Shown here one piece after another: positions 32,556-42,042 of a DNA stretch of 64,000 nt. The notes below the pieces were generated by a model. That model did not search any database and was not told the DNA's origin. It saw only the letters and a list, made by a program, of their open reading frames with translations. Both the position numbers and the translations under genes were made by a program. The stretch covers positions 3,349,404 to 3,413,403 of the forward strand of contig NZ_LT630337.1 in NCBI RefSeq assembly GCF_900117315.1, read 5' to 3'. The first letter of the stretch is position 1; every line of letters begins with the position of its first letter. This stretch comes from Bacillus massilinigeriensis (GTDB lineage Bacteria; Bacillota; Bacilli; Bacillales; Cytobacillaceae).

Positions 32556-32596
32556 ACCCGAATTAGAAGAAGTCTCTCTTCCCGTTCGGGTTTTTC
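32556..32596 (+). terminator. Terminator of the PadR/DUF2812 operon
   Basis: ACCCGAA and TTCGGGT arms with a loop of about 22 nt followed by TTTTTC. Confidence 0.7.
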
Positions 32597-32804
32597 ATTC
32601 ACACCTATTAGCCTTAAATATTCTACATATGTTTTCAACGGCATCCGCTAAATTTTCATATCCTTTCTTTAAGGCCTCAGCTAGTGGCAGTACCTAAATG
32701 AAACTAACCATGACAATCAAAATATTTACTATATTTTATACCATATATGATTATAACAGTTTCAACACCTTAATAATCCTCACTCACAGCTCATAGGAAT
32801 GCAT

Positions 32805-32857
32805 AAAAAAAATGAAAAGACCTGCAAAGATAGTATATTGCGGTCCTTTCATTTTTG
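32805..32857 (-). terminator. Terminator of the chemoreceptor gene
   Basis: AAAAATGAAAAGACC and GGTCCTTTCATTTTT arms form an almost complete stem about 20 nt past the stop at 32872. Confidence 0.75.
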
Positions 32858-32871
32858 GTTTTGACTTAAAT

Positions 32872-34848
32872 TTAATATTTAAACTTAGCAATAAGCCCCT
32901 TTAATTCCTCTGCCTTATAGGCCAATGCTTGGGCAGAGGCAGAGATTTCCTCCATGGATGCCAGCTGCTCTTCAGCTGATGCAGCCACTTCCTCTGATGT
33001 TGCAGCGTTTCCTTGGGCAATAATCGTGATTTCATTCGCCGTAGAGGTTATCTCTTGAATGGCTGCTGACATTTGTTGAGCCGTTGCAGAAACCTCCTCC
33101 ATTTGCACAGGGACTTCTTTTGTACTCTGTAAAATTAGCTTGAATTTCTCAATTGCCTCATTCGAAACCTGAACACCCTCAAAAACATTATCGGTCACAC
33201 GTGCCATAATTTGTACTGAGTTTGCCGTATCGTCCTGGATTCCTTGAACAATCTCATAAATTTTCTTCACCGACTCCTGAGACTGTTCAGCTAGCTTCCG
33301 AACTTCATCTGCAACCACCGCAAATCCTTTTCCATGTTCTCCAGCTCTAGCCGCTTCAATAGCTGCATTTAATGCTAGAAGATTCGTCTGATCCGATATT
33401 TCTGTAATGACATCTAAGATCGAGCTTACTTCCTTAGAGCTCTCATATAAAGATTTAATCATATTATTAGACTCTACCACTGACTCGTGGATAGAATTCA
33501 TTTGATTTACTGTATTTGTTACTGCTCTACCACCTTCCTCAGCTTGAATGGTGGTTTGTTGGGCGAGTTCAGATACCCTTATAGAGCTTTCTGCAATTTG
33601 ATCAACCCCTTTAGAAACATCAAAGAGAGATTGAGCATTTTTGTCTACTCCATTCGTTTGAACTTCGGCATTATGTGCAACCTCTTGAATGGATGTTGCA
33701 ACTTGTTCCGTTGCCGCGCTTGTCTGTTCTGCACTTGCTGTTAATTCTTCTGATGAAGCTGCCACCTGCTCTGCGCTACCCTCGACCTCTCTTACTAATA
33801 ACTTTAAGCTCTCCTGCATTTCATTAAATGCATGTCCTAATTGACCAATCTCGTCACTTGTTTCAATCTCTATTTTTTCTGTCAAATCACCCTTACTAAT
33901 TGTGATTGCCTTTTCCCTTAGAACCTTAATGGGTTTAATTATCGATTTAATAATTAAGAAAACAACAACTGCCCCAACAAATACTGCAATTAAGATGACT
34001 AAAATAGTTTTATGCATAATAGAGGAAACAGCCTCATCAATCTCAGCCTTTTCGATGGACCCTGCTAATTTCCAACCGGTTAATTGATTTGTTGTAAATG
34101 CTTGAATTTTTTCTTTTCCCTCAAATTTATATTTAAAATTCCCATGTTCTTTGCTGAACATTTTATTAACAAAGCTGTCAGAGGCCTCACTACCTAACTC
34201 TTGAGTTGGATGAGCAATATATTTTTTTGTTTTGTCTAAAATGAAGGCATATCCTTTTTGACCAATTTTCACATCTTTAGTTAGTTCCTGTATGCTAGTC
34301 AATGGCATCGTAACGGCAACAACACTTGAACCGTCCTTGACAACTTTTGAAATCGTGATAATCATCTCGCCATTTGCAGCAGATTTAAAGGGTTCAGATA
34401 TGACGACCTCCCCCTTATGTTCCATCGCATCAATATACCAAACACGTTTCCTTGCATCAAAGTCAGAATCTAATTTCACGGCAGGTTCCTGAAAAAATTC
34501 ACCTGATTCTGTCGCGAGTAAAATATTTGCAGCTTCTGGATGCAGCTTAATATAATTATCAAACAACTCATGGAGCTTTTGACTATTCCCTTTTTCATAT
34601 AGATTTGGTGAAATGCTTTCTGAAAAATAATCAATATCATGAAGTTTTGATTCAATAGTTTGATCTATGGTTGAATCCAATACGGTCATTGTTTCAGTAA
34701 AACCAAATAGGATCTGGTCCTCCACAGCTTTCTCCGCACTCATAAGGGATAAAGACCCTATAATAACTGAAGGAACGATTAAAATAAACGAAAAAGTTAA
34801 TATTAATTTGGTTTTCAAATTACTAAAAAATTTCACTATAGCTTTCAC
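32872..34848 (-). CDS. Methyl-accepting chemotaxis protein (dCache type)
   Basis: 658 aa, GTG with GAGGGGA upstream. First membrane helix about 12-32, an extracellular double Cache sensor region (about 35-275), second helix (about 278-300), HAMP (about 300-352) and a long cytoplasmic coiled coil. The signalling hairpin [41 protein letters not shown] is the invariant MCP core. Gln/Glu pairs flanked by Ala/Ser ([39 protein letters not shown]) are methylation helices. It senses an extracellular small molecule and controls CheA. No che genes are near. Confidence 0.95.
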   Translation of the reverse strand: MKAIVKFFSNLKTKLILTFSFILIVPSVIIGSLSLMSAEKAVEDQILFGFTETMTVLDSTIDQTIESKLHDIDYFSESISPNLYEKGNSQKLHELFDNYIKLHPEAANILLATESGEFFQEPAVKLDSDFDARKRVWYIDAMEHKGEVVISEPFKSAANGEMIITISKVVKDGSSVVAVTMPLTSIQELTKDVKIGQKGYAFILDKTKKYIAHPTQELGSEASDSFVNKMFSKEHGNFKYKFEGKEKIQAFTTNQLTGWKLAGSIEKAEIDEAVSSIMHKTILVILIAVFVGAVVVFLIIKSIIKPIKVLREKAITISKGDLTEKIEIETSDEIGQLGHAFNEMQESLKLLVREVEGSAEQVAASSEELTASAEQTSAATEQVATSIQEVAHNAEVQTNGVDKNAQSLFDVSKGVDQIAESSIRVSELAQQTTIQAEEGGRAVTNTVNQMNSIHESVVESNNMIKSLYESSKEVSSILDVITEISDQTNLLALNAAIEAARAGEHGKGFAVVADEVRKLAEQSQESVKKIYEIVQGIQDDTANSVQIMARVTDNVFEGVQVSNEAIEKFKLILQSTKEVPVQMEEVSATAQQMSAAIQEITSTANEITIIAQGNAATSEEVAASAEEQLASMEEISASAQALAYKAEELKGLIAKFKY

Positions 34849-35474
34849 AAAATTCCCCTCTTTTATTTGCTTATTATGATGTGTTTACCAAAACTTTTCC
34901 CCATCGAAAATAACATTGCTCCCCCCATTTCATCGCAATGTTGTCTCTTCAAATTCCCCAACTCACCTCATTTATTATCTTGAAATAACAAAAAAAGGCT
35001 ATTCTACTCTCAGGTAGGATAGCCCTTCATTTAACCCCTCATAAAAATAGGTTGTTTTTTTGGAAATTATTATAATAAATAACATCTAGTTGACTTGATT
35101 TCTGTGAAGTTTATTTTTTAATAATTAGAGTAAAAGAATGATTATTTGTGGAGTATATTACTTTGATCAAAATCTCTTCATTCTAATCATAAAATAACAT
35201 TTTTCCCTATTAATTGGTTTTGTCTAGTATTAACTGTGGGCTATTGTCTTAGTTATTTAAGATAATCTACAAATTTTTTAATTCAGTGGTCCAAATTAAC
35301 TATAATTGAATAATATACTAATTTCAACAAAAGTTTACAAATTACTACATTTTTTTACAAATTACTGATATTCACAAAACTGCTCACAATTATAAGAGGC
35401 TAGATACTGTAAGAATGAACAAAAAAAATAACATGAAGAGAAAGATCTTCTTCCTTTCCCTCCATGTCAGCTCC
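34849..35474. other. Gene-free interval
   Basis: A long A+T-rich stretch. Apart from the terminator-like hairpin at 34990-35025 I see no gene. The short ORF in this stretch on the minus strand lacks start signals and overlaps the frameshifted zinc-ribbon gene out of frame. No sigma-D consensus was found upstream of the chemoreceptor. Confidence 0.5.
34990..35025 (-). terminator. Leftward terminator, probably of the zinc-ribbon gene
   Basis: GGCTATTCTAC and GGTAGGATAGCC arms (11 bp) with a 5-nt loop. Read leftwards a run of seven T residues follows. It is about 450 nt downstream of the frameshifted zinc-ribbon gene, with no gene in between. Confidence 0.65.
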
Positions 35475-35682
35475 TCAATCACCAAAGAACAGGTCAATGA
35501 TGTTAGAAGCATCACTGGAATCATCATGATAAAACTCCGAATAACCACAGTTTGTGCAATAAACGACTGTGAAATGATTGTGCTGAATATCAAACATCTT
35601 GGATAAACCAGTTCCGGTAAATGCTACTTCCTTCGTCTTTCGCTTCCTGGCATCCACATTTAAAGCATCCTTTATCATCCAT
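35475..35682 (-). pseudogene. Zinc-ribbon protein gene with a frameshift
   Basis: From ATG 35682 one frame encodes MDDKGCFKCGCQEAK; a second frame continues with KEVAFTGTGLSKMFDIQHNHF, then VVYCTNCGYSEFY and ASNIIDLFFGD. Joined, they give the expected small zinc-ribbon family protein of about 68 residues with CxxC pairs at both ends and the TGTGLSK-FDIQ core. A single extra base near 35634-35647 (in GCGAAAGACG) separates the halves. It is either a frameshift mutation or a one-base sequence error. Confidence 0.75.
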
Positions 35683-35868
35683 ATCAAACACTCAAGCATT
35701 TTCTCGTATATATATGATTATAGTGAGGAACGATTCCATTTATTTGAAGTTTTATATATATTTTCATAAAATTTTAAATAATAGAAATGAATTTTTCGAT
35801 TTACATAGAATATTACATATATATAAACGTTGTTTTTTGAAATATTATATAAAAGGAGTTATACGCTA

Positions 35869-36966
35869 ATGTCCAACACTTATTTCTTCACTGGATTTCC
35901 AGGATTTATTGCAACCTCTCTTATAAAAGAAATAATTAGAAAAAAATATGAGATTAACCATGTATATTTACTTGTACAATCTACTTTTCTAAAAAAGGCT
36001 CAAGAAGAAGTTGAAAAGATTGCTCTTGAGGAGGATATAAATATTAATCAATTTACGATTATTCCGGGGGATATAACAGAGCCTGATTTAGCTATTTCAG
36101 AGGAGGATCGTACCCGATTAGAAGATGAAATAACACATGTCTTCCATCTTGCTGCGATTTATGACCTTGCTGTTCCAAAGGATATTGCCTATAAAGTAAA
36201 CGTAGTAGGTACAAGAAATGTGAATGATTGGATACTGACTTTAAAGCATGTGAAGCGTTATGTATATTTTAGTACTTCTTATGTTGCAGGGACCCGTGAA
36301 GGCCGAATTCTTGAATCAGAGTTAGAAAAGCAACAATCATTTAAAAATCACTATGAAAGTACAAAATTCGAAGCAGAGGTATTGGTTCGAAAAATGATTA
36401 GTCAGGTCCCTACTACGATTATTCGACCGGGTATTGTTGTCGGACACTCAAAAACTGGAGAAACAATCAAATTTGATGGGCCCTACTTTATATTAAACTT
36501 TTTTGATAGACTTAAATTCTTACCACTTATTCCATACTTAGGGAAGGGCCAAGCGGAAGGCAACTTTGTTCCAATAGACTATATTTTTGACGCAACGATT
36601 TATTTAGGACATGCGGATATCGGTATTGGAAAAACCTATCAGCTAACAGATCCTAAACCGTATTCCTGCAACGAGGTTTATCGGATGCTCATGAAGGAGT
36701 GTCTTGGAAAGGAGCCTGTAGGAATGATTCCTCTTCAGCTTGCTCGATGGTTTCTCTCCATCCCTGTTTTTCGTAGATGGGTAAGAGTCGAGAAAGAGGC
36801 GCTTGATTATTTTACCTGTATGGCAAAATACGATAGCACCCAAACCCAAATGGATTTGGTAGGGTCAGGAATTACCTGCCCAGATTTTAAAGATGTCATT
36901 CCGTCGATTGTACAATTTTATAAAAAGCATAAAAATGATGATAACAAGCAGATCTCCATTCTTTAA
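35869..36966 (+). CDS. Extended SDR, fatty acyl-CoA reductase-like (NAD-binding, male-sterility type)
   Basis: 365 aa from ATG 35869 (AAGGAG upstream); the frame extends 13 codons farther without a start signal. The Rossmann start YFFTGFPGFIATSLIKEII carries the TGxxGFxA pattern of thioester-reductase-like SDRs. HVFHLAAIYDL, the catalytic YESTK (Tyr and Lys) and RPGIVVG follow. NFVPIDYIFDATIYLGH is typical of acyl-reductase SDRs. It probably reduces an activated acyl group to an aldehyde or acts on a related lipid. 61 nt upstream of an aldehyde dehydrogenase, so the two likely handle the same aldehyde. Confidence 0.8.
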   Translation: MSNTYFFTGFPGFIATSLIKEIIRKKYEINHVYLLVQSTFLKKAQEEVEKIALEEDININQFTIIPGDITEPDLAISEEDRTRLEDEITHVFHLAAIYDLAVPKDIAYKVNVVGTRNVNDWILTLKHVKRYVYFSTSYVAGTREGRILESELEKQQSFKNHYESTKFEAEVLVRKMISQVPTTIIRPGIVVGHSKTGETIKFDGPYFILNFFDRLKFLPLIPYLGKGQAEGNFVPIDYIFDATIYLGHADIGIGKTYQLTDPKPYSCNEVYRMLMKECLGKEPVGMIPLQLARWFLSIPVFRRWVRVEKEALDYFTCMAKYDSTQTQMDLVGSGITCPDFKDVIPSIVQFYKKHKNDDNKQISIL

Positions 36967-37027
36967 TCATTCAGTAATTAAGGAGACTGTTGTCAACCCA
37001 ATATTTAATTATTAAAAGAGGGATTAC

Positions 37028-38398
37028 ATGGAGAACTATTCAAACCTTATCACAAAGCAAAATAATTTTTTTCGAACAAATAAAACAAAGAAGCTCGACT
37101 TTCGGAGGGAGGCTCTAGAAAAGCTTAGAGCTGCTATTAAGCAGAAGGAAAAGGATCTGCTTGCTGCCCTTAAAGCAGATTTGAATAAATCTGAATTTGA
37201 CGCATATACCACTGAAATTGGTGTAGTTCTTGAGGAAATTCGGTTTACTTTAAGTCATTTATCATCATGGACGAAACCAGAAAAGGTGAAGACCCCTATC
37301 ACCCATATCGGCTCATCAGGATATATTTATTCAGAACCATACGGAGTTTCGCTCATTATTTCACCATGGAACTATCCGTTTCAGCTCGCAATTGCCCCAT
37401 TAATCGGCGCGATTGCAGCTGGTAATTGCGCCATTATTAAGCCTTCGGAGCTTACTCCAAAAACCTCGGAGCAGTTAGCCGATCTCATCCAAGATATTTT
37501 TCCGGAAGAATATATTTCGGTTATTTTGGGTGGAGTGGAAACGAGCCAAGCCTTACTTAGTGAAAAGGTAGATTATATCTTCTTTACTGGAAGTGTTCCT
37601 GTTGGGAAGGTGATCATGGAGGCTGCTGCTAAAAATCTGACACCTGTCACCCTAGAATTAGGGGGAAAAAGCCCATGTATTGTTCATGAGGATGCCAATG
37701 TAAAGCTTGCAGCCAAAAGGATTGCATGGGGGAAATTCACCAATGCCGGTCAGACTTGTATTGCCCCAGATTATCTGTATCTTCACAAGAATATTAAGGA
37801 GGAATTTTTAAAACAATTAAAAGATGCGATTCAGGAACTCTATGGTGCTGAGCCCCTTAAGAATGAGAATTTCACTAAGATTGTCAGTAAAAGACATTTC
37901 AATCGACTTGCATCTTTTATTAGTAATGGAAAACTATTCTGGGGTGGGAAAAGAGAAGAAGATTCCTTAATGATTGAGCCAACTGTTTTAACGGATATTA
38001 CTTGGGATGACCCTATCATGCAGGATGAAATCTTTGGACCGATTTTACCTGTACTTGAATTTGATTCCCTTGATGATGCTTTTGAAGGTATTAATCATCA
38101 TCCACACCCGCTTTCCCTTTATCTATTTTCTGAAAATGAGGAAATACAACAAAAGGTGTTAAATAGCATTTCATTTGGCGGTGGCTGTATTAATGACACC
38201 GTTTATCACTTTGCTTCCCCTTATTTACCATTTGGTGGTGTGGGGCCAAGTGGAATGGGCGCCTACCATGGGAAAGGGAGCTTTGATACCTTTTCGCACA
38301 AGAAAAGTGTATTAAAGCAGACAACAAAGTTTGACATACCTTTTCGATATCCAAACGTGAAGAATGGGTTGAAGAAAATAAAAATGTTTTTAAAATAG
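37028..38398 (+). CDS. NAD(P)-dependent aldehyde dehydrogenase, class 3-like
   Basis: 456 aa. The Rossmann and catalytic regions show SPWNYPFQLAIAPLIGAIAAGN (112-133), FFTGSVPVGK (185-194), catalytic Glu210 in TLELGGKSP and nucleophile Cys244 in NAGQTCIAPDY. PFGGVGPSGMGAYHGKGSFDTFSH is the conserved C-terminal block of the ALDH3 group, which prefers medium- and long-chain aldehydes, and the C-terminus is basic/hydrophobic. It oxidises aldehydes to carboxylates. Co-transcribed with the SDR gene. Together they suggest fatty aldehyde metabolism. Confidence 0.93.
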   Translation: MENYSNLITKQNNFFRTNKTKKLDFRREALEKLRAAIKQKEKDLLAALKADLNKSEFDAYTTEIGVVLEEIRFTLSHLSSWTKPEKVKTPITHIGSSGYIYSEPYGVSLIISPWNYPFQLAIAPLIGAIAAGNCAIIKPSELTPKTSEQLADLIQDIFPEEYISVILGGVETSQALLSEKVDYIFFTGSVPVGKVIMEAAAKNLTPVTLELGGKSPCIVHEDANVKLAAKRIAWGKFTNAGQTCIAPDYLYLHKNIKEEFLKQLKDAIQELYGAEPLKNENFTKIVSKRHFNRLASFISNGKLFWGGKREEDSLMIEPTVLTDITWDDPIMQDEIFGPILPVLEFDSLDDAFEGINHHPHPLSLYLFSENEEIQQKVLNSISFGGGCINDTVYHFASPYLPFGGVGPSGMGAYHGKGSFDTFSHKKSVLKQTTKFDIPFRYPNVKNGLKKIKMFLK

Positions 38399-38526
38399 GA
38401 ATTTGGCTAAAATTGCACCACTGAATGTAAGTTATGCTTATGGGTGCTTCCTTTCTTGCAAGACAAAGAAACGATTCTCTTGTTCCAAAATAATATCAAA
38501 ATATGAAAAACCTTTTTAAAATACGA

Positions 38527-38565
38527 AAGGGGGTATGGATTAAATTCCATATCCCCTATTTTTAA
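38527..38565 (+). terminator. Terminator of the SDR-ALDH operon
   Basis: GGGGGTATGGA and TCCATATCCCC arms, 7-nt loop, followed by TATTTTT. Confidence 0.85.
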
Positions 38566-38690
38566 TAGCACTATTTATTGACAGTTTCACTAGAGATCAT
38601 ATAATACCTGCCATTTGACTACTTCCTCAACCTCATCCTACAAAAAGGGAAAGCTGTATGAATCATCCCGAGCACCCTTCCCGCAAAAAG

Positions 38691-39110
38691 CTATACCTTA
38701 TTAATATTTCGTTCCAGTAAATCCATTAACGTCGTTTTATCGAGTAAATCTGCCACTGTTTCCCTAACATGTGCCCAAAGTGGTTTAAGCAGGCATCCTA
38801 CCTCTAGTGGACAGCTTTCGTATGAGGTAATGCTAACACATCCCATTGGCGCAAGTGGACCTTCTAAATTCCTAATAACTTCTCCAATGATGATTTCTTT
38901 TGGATTTCTACTCAATTTATACCCTCCTTTTACCCCCCTTTTACTTTGTACATATCCAAATTTCTTAAGCTGTAAGAGAATTTGTTCTAAATAGTTTATT
39001 GGAACGAGGGTCCTTTCAGATACCTCTTCAATAGATACTAACTTTTCGTCATGACAACCTAAATAAATTAGAGCTCGTAAGGCATATTCTCCTCTACTGG
39101 ATATTTTCAC
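38691..39110 (-). CDS. Rrf2-family transcriptional regulator with an iron-sulfur-type Cys triad
   Basis: 139 aa, GTG with AAGGGAG upstream. MKISSRGEYALRALIYLG and the winged helix with YLEQILLQLKKFGYVQSKRGVKGGYKLSRNP are diagnostic. Three cysteines, C-(10)-C-(5)-C in GCVSITSYESCPLEVGCLLK, fit the Fe-S ligand set of Rrf2 sensors such as IscR/NsrR rather than the Cys-poor CymR. It is divergent from a TauE-family exporter, and an inverted repeat between them (39209-39225) is a plausible operator. It may sense sulfite, thiosulfate, NO or Fe-S status and control the exporter. Confidence 0.9.
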   Translation of the reverse strand: MKISSRGEYALRALIYLGCHDEKLVSIEEVSERTLVPINYLEQILLQLKKFGYVQSKRGVKGGYKLSRNPKEIIIGEVIRNLEGPLAPMGCVSITSYESCPLEVGCLLKPLWAHVRETVADLLDKTTLMDLLERNINKV

Positions 39111-39208
39111 TTCTATTCACTCCCTTATTGAAAACATAAAGGCTACTGCCTATTTTCATCTGGTAAAAGAACCCACCAAGATAAACGCTCATATTGTAAA
39201 TTAGAAAC

Positions 39209-39225
39209 TTGATTAGATTAGTCAA
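39209..39225. promoter_or_regulatory. Candidate Rrf2 operator
   Basis: TTGATTA-GAT-TAGTCAA is an imperfect dyad (six of seven arm positions) centred between the divergent rrf2 and tauE genes. Position supports an operator; sequence alone does not prove it. Confidence 0.45.
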
Positions 39226-39316
39226 CATTACAGAAATAGACTTCGAACACATATTCTAGATGAATGATCCCTTTTATCTAATCTATTCAGTAATTTTAAA
39301 AAAAGGAGTGTTTCCT

Positions 39317-40195
39317 TTGAAAAGGTTGATTGTTCTCGCCCTGATCGGATTAGCTGCACAGTTAGTTGATGGGTCCTTAGGTATGGCATATGGAGTCACC
39401 TCTACCTCGTTATTGCTTCTCTTTGGAATTGCCCCAGCAGTTGCATCCGCATCAGTGCATATGGCCGAAGTAATCACAACTGCAGCATCGGGTGTATCTC
39501 ACATTCGATTTGGTAATGTTGACAAACAGGTTGTCTATCGTTTAATCATTCCTGGCTCAATTGGGGCTTTCTTAGGTGCTTGTTTTGTGGGAAGTATTCC
39601 GGGGGATATTATTAAACCCTACGTCTCTATTTTTTTATTATTATTAGGATTTTACGTGATTTATCGTTTTTTATTTAAATTTAATGCTCCTAAAAAATTG
39701 TCTGGAAAAAGAATGTCTAAAAAACATTTCCTACCATTAGGTTTTATTGCCGGTTTTTTTGATGCTACTGGTGGGGGAGGCTGGGGTCCAATTGCTACCC
39801 CGGTGTTATTGACGAACAATGAAATGGAGCCAAGAAAGGTTATCGGCTCTGTTGATACCAGTGAATTTGCTATAGCAGTCTCTTCAACATTAGGCTTTCT
39901 CCTGACCTTAGGATGGTCTCAAATCAATCTCCAATGGGTTATTGCTCTCATGATTGGTGGTCTGATTGCTGCACCTATTGCCGCATGGCTTGTGAAAATT
40001 ATTCCAACAAACCTACTTGGTACTTTGGTTGGTGGGATTATTATCATTACAAATATCAGAACCTTATTAGGTGCATTAGATGTTTCCACTTCTACCGCGG
40101 TCTTCACCTATCTTGTGCTACTAGTACTTTGGTTCTTCGCTATAGGGAATGTAACCTGGAAGCTAAAAAAGAATAGTGTGAAAAGCATTACGTAA
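39317..40195 (+). CDS. TauE/SafE-family sulfite/sulfonate exporter
   Basis: 292 aa from TTG 39317, 8 nt behind AAAAGGAG; a frame extension to 39260 lacks signals. About eight membrane helices with the family repeats LVDGSLGMAYGVTSTSLLLLFGIAPAVASASVHMAE and GFFDATGGGGWGPIATPVLLTNNEMEPRKVIGSVDTSEF. Members export sulfite, sulfoacetate or other organosulfur anions. The divergent Rrf2 regulator supports a link to sulfur or redox chemistry. Monocistronic with a strong terminator. Confidence 0.92.
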   Translation: MKRLIVLALIGLAAQLVDGSLGMAYGVTSTSLLLLFGIAPAVASASVHMAEVITTAASGVSHIRFGNVDKQVVYRLIIPGSIGAFLGACFVGSIPGDIIKPYVSIFLLLLGFYVIYRFLFKFNAPKKLSGKRMSKKHFLPLGFIAGFFDATGGGGWGPIATPVLLTNNEMEPRKVIGSVDTSEFAIAVSSTLGFLLTLGWSQINLQWVIALMIGGLIAAPIAAWLVKIIPTNLLGTLVGGIIIITNIRTLLGALDVSTSTAVFTYLVLLVLWFFAIGNVTWKLKKNSVKSIT

Positions 40196-40202
40196 ACATA
40201 AC

Positions 40203-40242
40203 AAAAACACAATGTTCATTCAAGACGAACATTGTGTTTTTG
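40203..40242 (+). terminator. Terminator of the TauE-family gene
   Basis: AAAAACACAATGTTC and GAACATTGTGTTTTT: a 15-bp perfect stem with a 9-nt loop. Confidence 0.9.
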
Positions 40243-40284
40243 GTTAGCCGTCATAATCATTTTCCAAAAAGTGGATGGTGCCTG

Positions 40285-41733
40285 TCACCTTTTTCTTATC
40301 TTCTCAATCTCATCTGCTACAAATTGTACTTGTGTTCCGACAATGACTTGTATACTTGTTTTTCCAATGATATTGATTCCTGGAACACCTGTAGATTTAA
40401 TCTTTGCTTGGTCTACTTTATTCATATCTTTTACTTCTAGTCTAAGTCGTGTAATACAGTTATCGACACTGATAACGTTTTCATCCCCGCCTAAGCCTTC
40501 ATAAATTGTCGCTGCCATTTGGGCAAATCTTTCACGTTTATTCATGTTAACGGACCCTGTTTCGTCTTCAGCATCATCGTCTTCTCTGCCTGGAGTCATC
40601 AAATTAAATTTTGTAATTAAGAAACGGAATAAGAAATAATAGATCACTGCAAAGACTAAACCTTGAAGCAATAGCATATACGGCATATTTGCTAAAGGTA
40701 ATCTTGAACTTAAGATAAAGTCAATAAGACCTGCGCTAAATCCAAATCCTGCTGTCCAGTGGAACAACGAAGCAATTGCTAAGGAAATACCTGTTAATGC
40801 AGCATGAACAACATAAAGCATTGGTGCAACAAACATGAAAGCGAATTCAATCGGCTCTGTTACCCCAGTTAAAAATGCTGCAAAACCTGCTGCTAGCATT
40901 AAGGATGCTACCTGTTTTTTCTTTTTCGTTTTAGCAGTGTGGTACATGGCAAGACCTGCTGCCGGCAAACCAAACATCATAATAGGGAAGAATCCAGCTT
41001 GATACATACCTGTAGTCCCTTTTACACCTTCACCTGACCAGAAATTACCAATATCATTAATTCCGGCAACATCAAACCAGAACACGGAGTTTAAGGCATG
41101 GTGTAAGCCTGTTGGAATTAATAAACGGTTAAAGAATCCATATAGACCTGCACCGGCAGCACCTAATTTAGCAATTCCTTCACCAAAGGCAACTAATCCA
41201 GAGAAGACAACTGGCCAAACAAAGAATAATACAGCTGATACTACTAACATGGAAGCTGCTGTCATGATTGGAACAAGTCGCTTTCCGCTAAAGAAAGCAA
41301 AGGCATCTGGTAATTGTACGTGGCTAAATCGATTGTACATGGTTGAAGCAACTAAACCTGAAATAATACCTACAAACGCGTTTCCAATTTTTGCGAAGGC
41401 TGGATCAACTTTATCTACTTCAATACCTTGAAGCATAGCAACCGTACCTGAAGAAAGCAAGGTGGTCACCACTAGATAAGCAACTAGACCACTAAGTGCC
41501 GAAGAACCATCCTTTTCCTTAGCCATCCCTAAGGCCACACCTACGGCAAATAGGATAGGAATATTATCAATTAAAGAACCACCGGCTTTAATTAAGAAGG
41601 CTGCAAGCGGACTATCAGCTCCCCAGCCAGTTGGGTCAACCCAATATCCTAGACCGAGTAGAATAGCTGCTGCTGGCAAGACAGCTACCGGTAACATTAA
41701 CGAACGGCCTAATCTTTGGAAATATTTCTTCAT
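40285..41733 (-). CDS. PTS EIICB transporter, N-acetylglucosamine/glucose family (NagE-like)
   Basis: 482 aa from ATG 41733 (AGGAGG 7 nt upstream); 20 extra codons in frame have no signal. The EIIC part has about ten helices with LIPTGLHHALNSVFWF (205-220), GMYQAGFFPIMMFGLPAAGLAMY and GVTEPIEFAFMF (290-301), closer to NagE than to PtsG. TPGRE (380-384) starts the linker. EIIB holds the phosphorylated Cys426 in DNCITRLRL. It has no fused EIIA; that is encoded separately upstream. It imports and phosphorylates an amino sugar or glucose. The stop codon lies inside a GGTGCCTGTCACC repeat copy. Confidence 0.88.
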   Translation of the reverse strand: MKKYFQRLGRSLMLPVAVLPAAAILLGLGYWVDPTGWGADSPLAAFLIKAGGSLIDNIPILFAVGVALGMAKEKDGSSALSGLVAYLVVTTLLSSGTVAMLQGIEVDKVDPAFAKIGNAFVGIISGLVASTMYNRFSHVQLPDAFAFFSGKRLVPIMTAASMLVVSAVLFFVWPVVFSGLVAFGEGIAKLGAAGAGLYGFFNRLLIPTGLHHALNSVFWFDVAGINDIGNFWSGEGVKGTTGMYQAGFFPIMMFGLPAAGLAMYHTAKTKKKKQVASLMLAAGFAAFLTGVTEPIEFAFMFVAPMLYVVHAALTGISLAIASLFHWTAGFGFSAGLIDFILSSRLPLANMPYMLLLQGLVFAVIYYFLFRFLITKFNLMTPGREDDDAEDETGSVNMNKRERFAQMAATIYEGLGGDENVISVDNCITRLRLEVKDMNKVDQAKIKSTGVPGINIIGKTSIQVIVGTQVQFVADEIEKIRKR

Positions 41734-42042
41734 GTTAATACCTCCTAATAATTGATTTTCCTTTTCGGAAGCCATTGTTTCCCTGGAATGCAAGCTATTT
41801 TTATGAATAATTTCATCGATGTTAGGAAATAACTACATCAAGACAAAAATGCAGAATGATAAATTAGACCAGTAAAACTCTTGGACATATGATCTCCTAA
41901 CACACCAATTTGGGGGTTATAAAAAAGCTGGCTCCGTCAATCTGAAAGAATTCAATATGCTTACTAATTTTCTTTATTCATCAATCACCCCTTTCAATAA
42001 AATAATGATATTCTATTGAAAAAGCCCAAAGGCCTGTTCAAC
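41734..42042. other. Gene-free interval inside the PTS region
   Basis: Between the antiterminator gene and the EIICB gene. A weak AGGCC-TTT-GGGC stem with a T-run follows the antiterminator stop. I searched for a second RAT-like element here and saw none. A separate promoter for EIICB is possible. Confidence 0.4.

Larger units (their letters stand above)
32480..32871. other. Gene-free interval between convergent genes
   Basis: Contains the two terminators at 32556-32596 and 32805-32857 and otherwise A+T-rich sequence without a convincing ORF. Confidence 0.55.

Noticed and set aside
35390-35593. Hydrophobic 67-aa ORF on the minus strand
   Set aside because: It overlaps the zinc-ribbon gene in another frame, has no ribosome binding site, and its composition follows from the A+T-rich antisense context.
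41734-42042. Second RAT/terminator between the antiterminator and EIICB genes
   Set aside because: No TGTNACTGAT-like element or strong terminator was found; only a weak stem follows the antiterminator stop.
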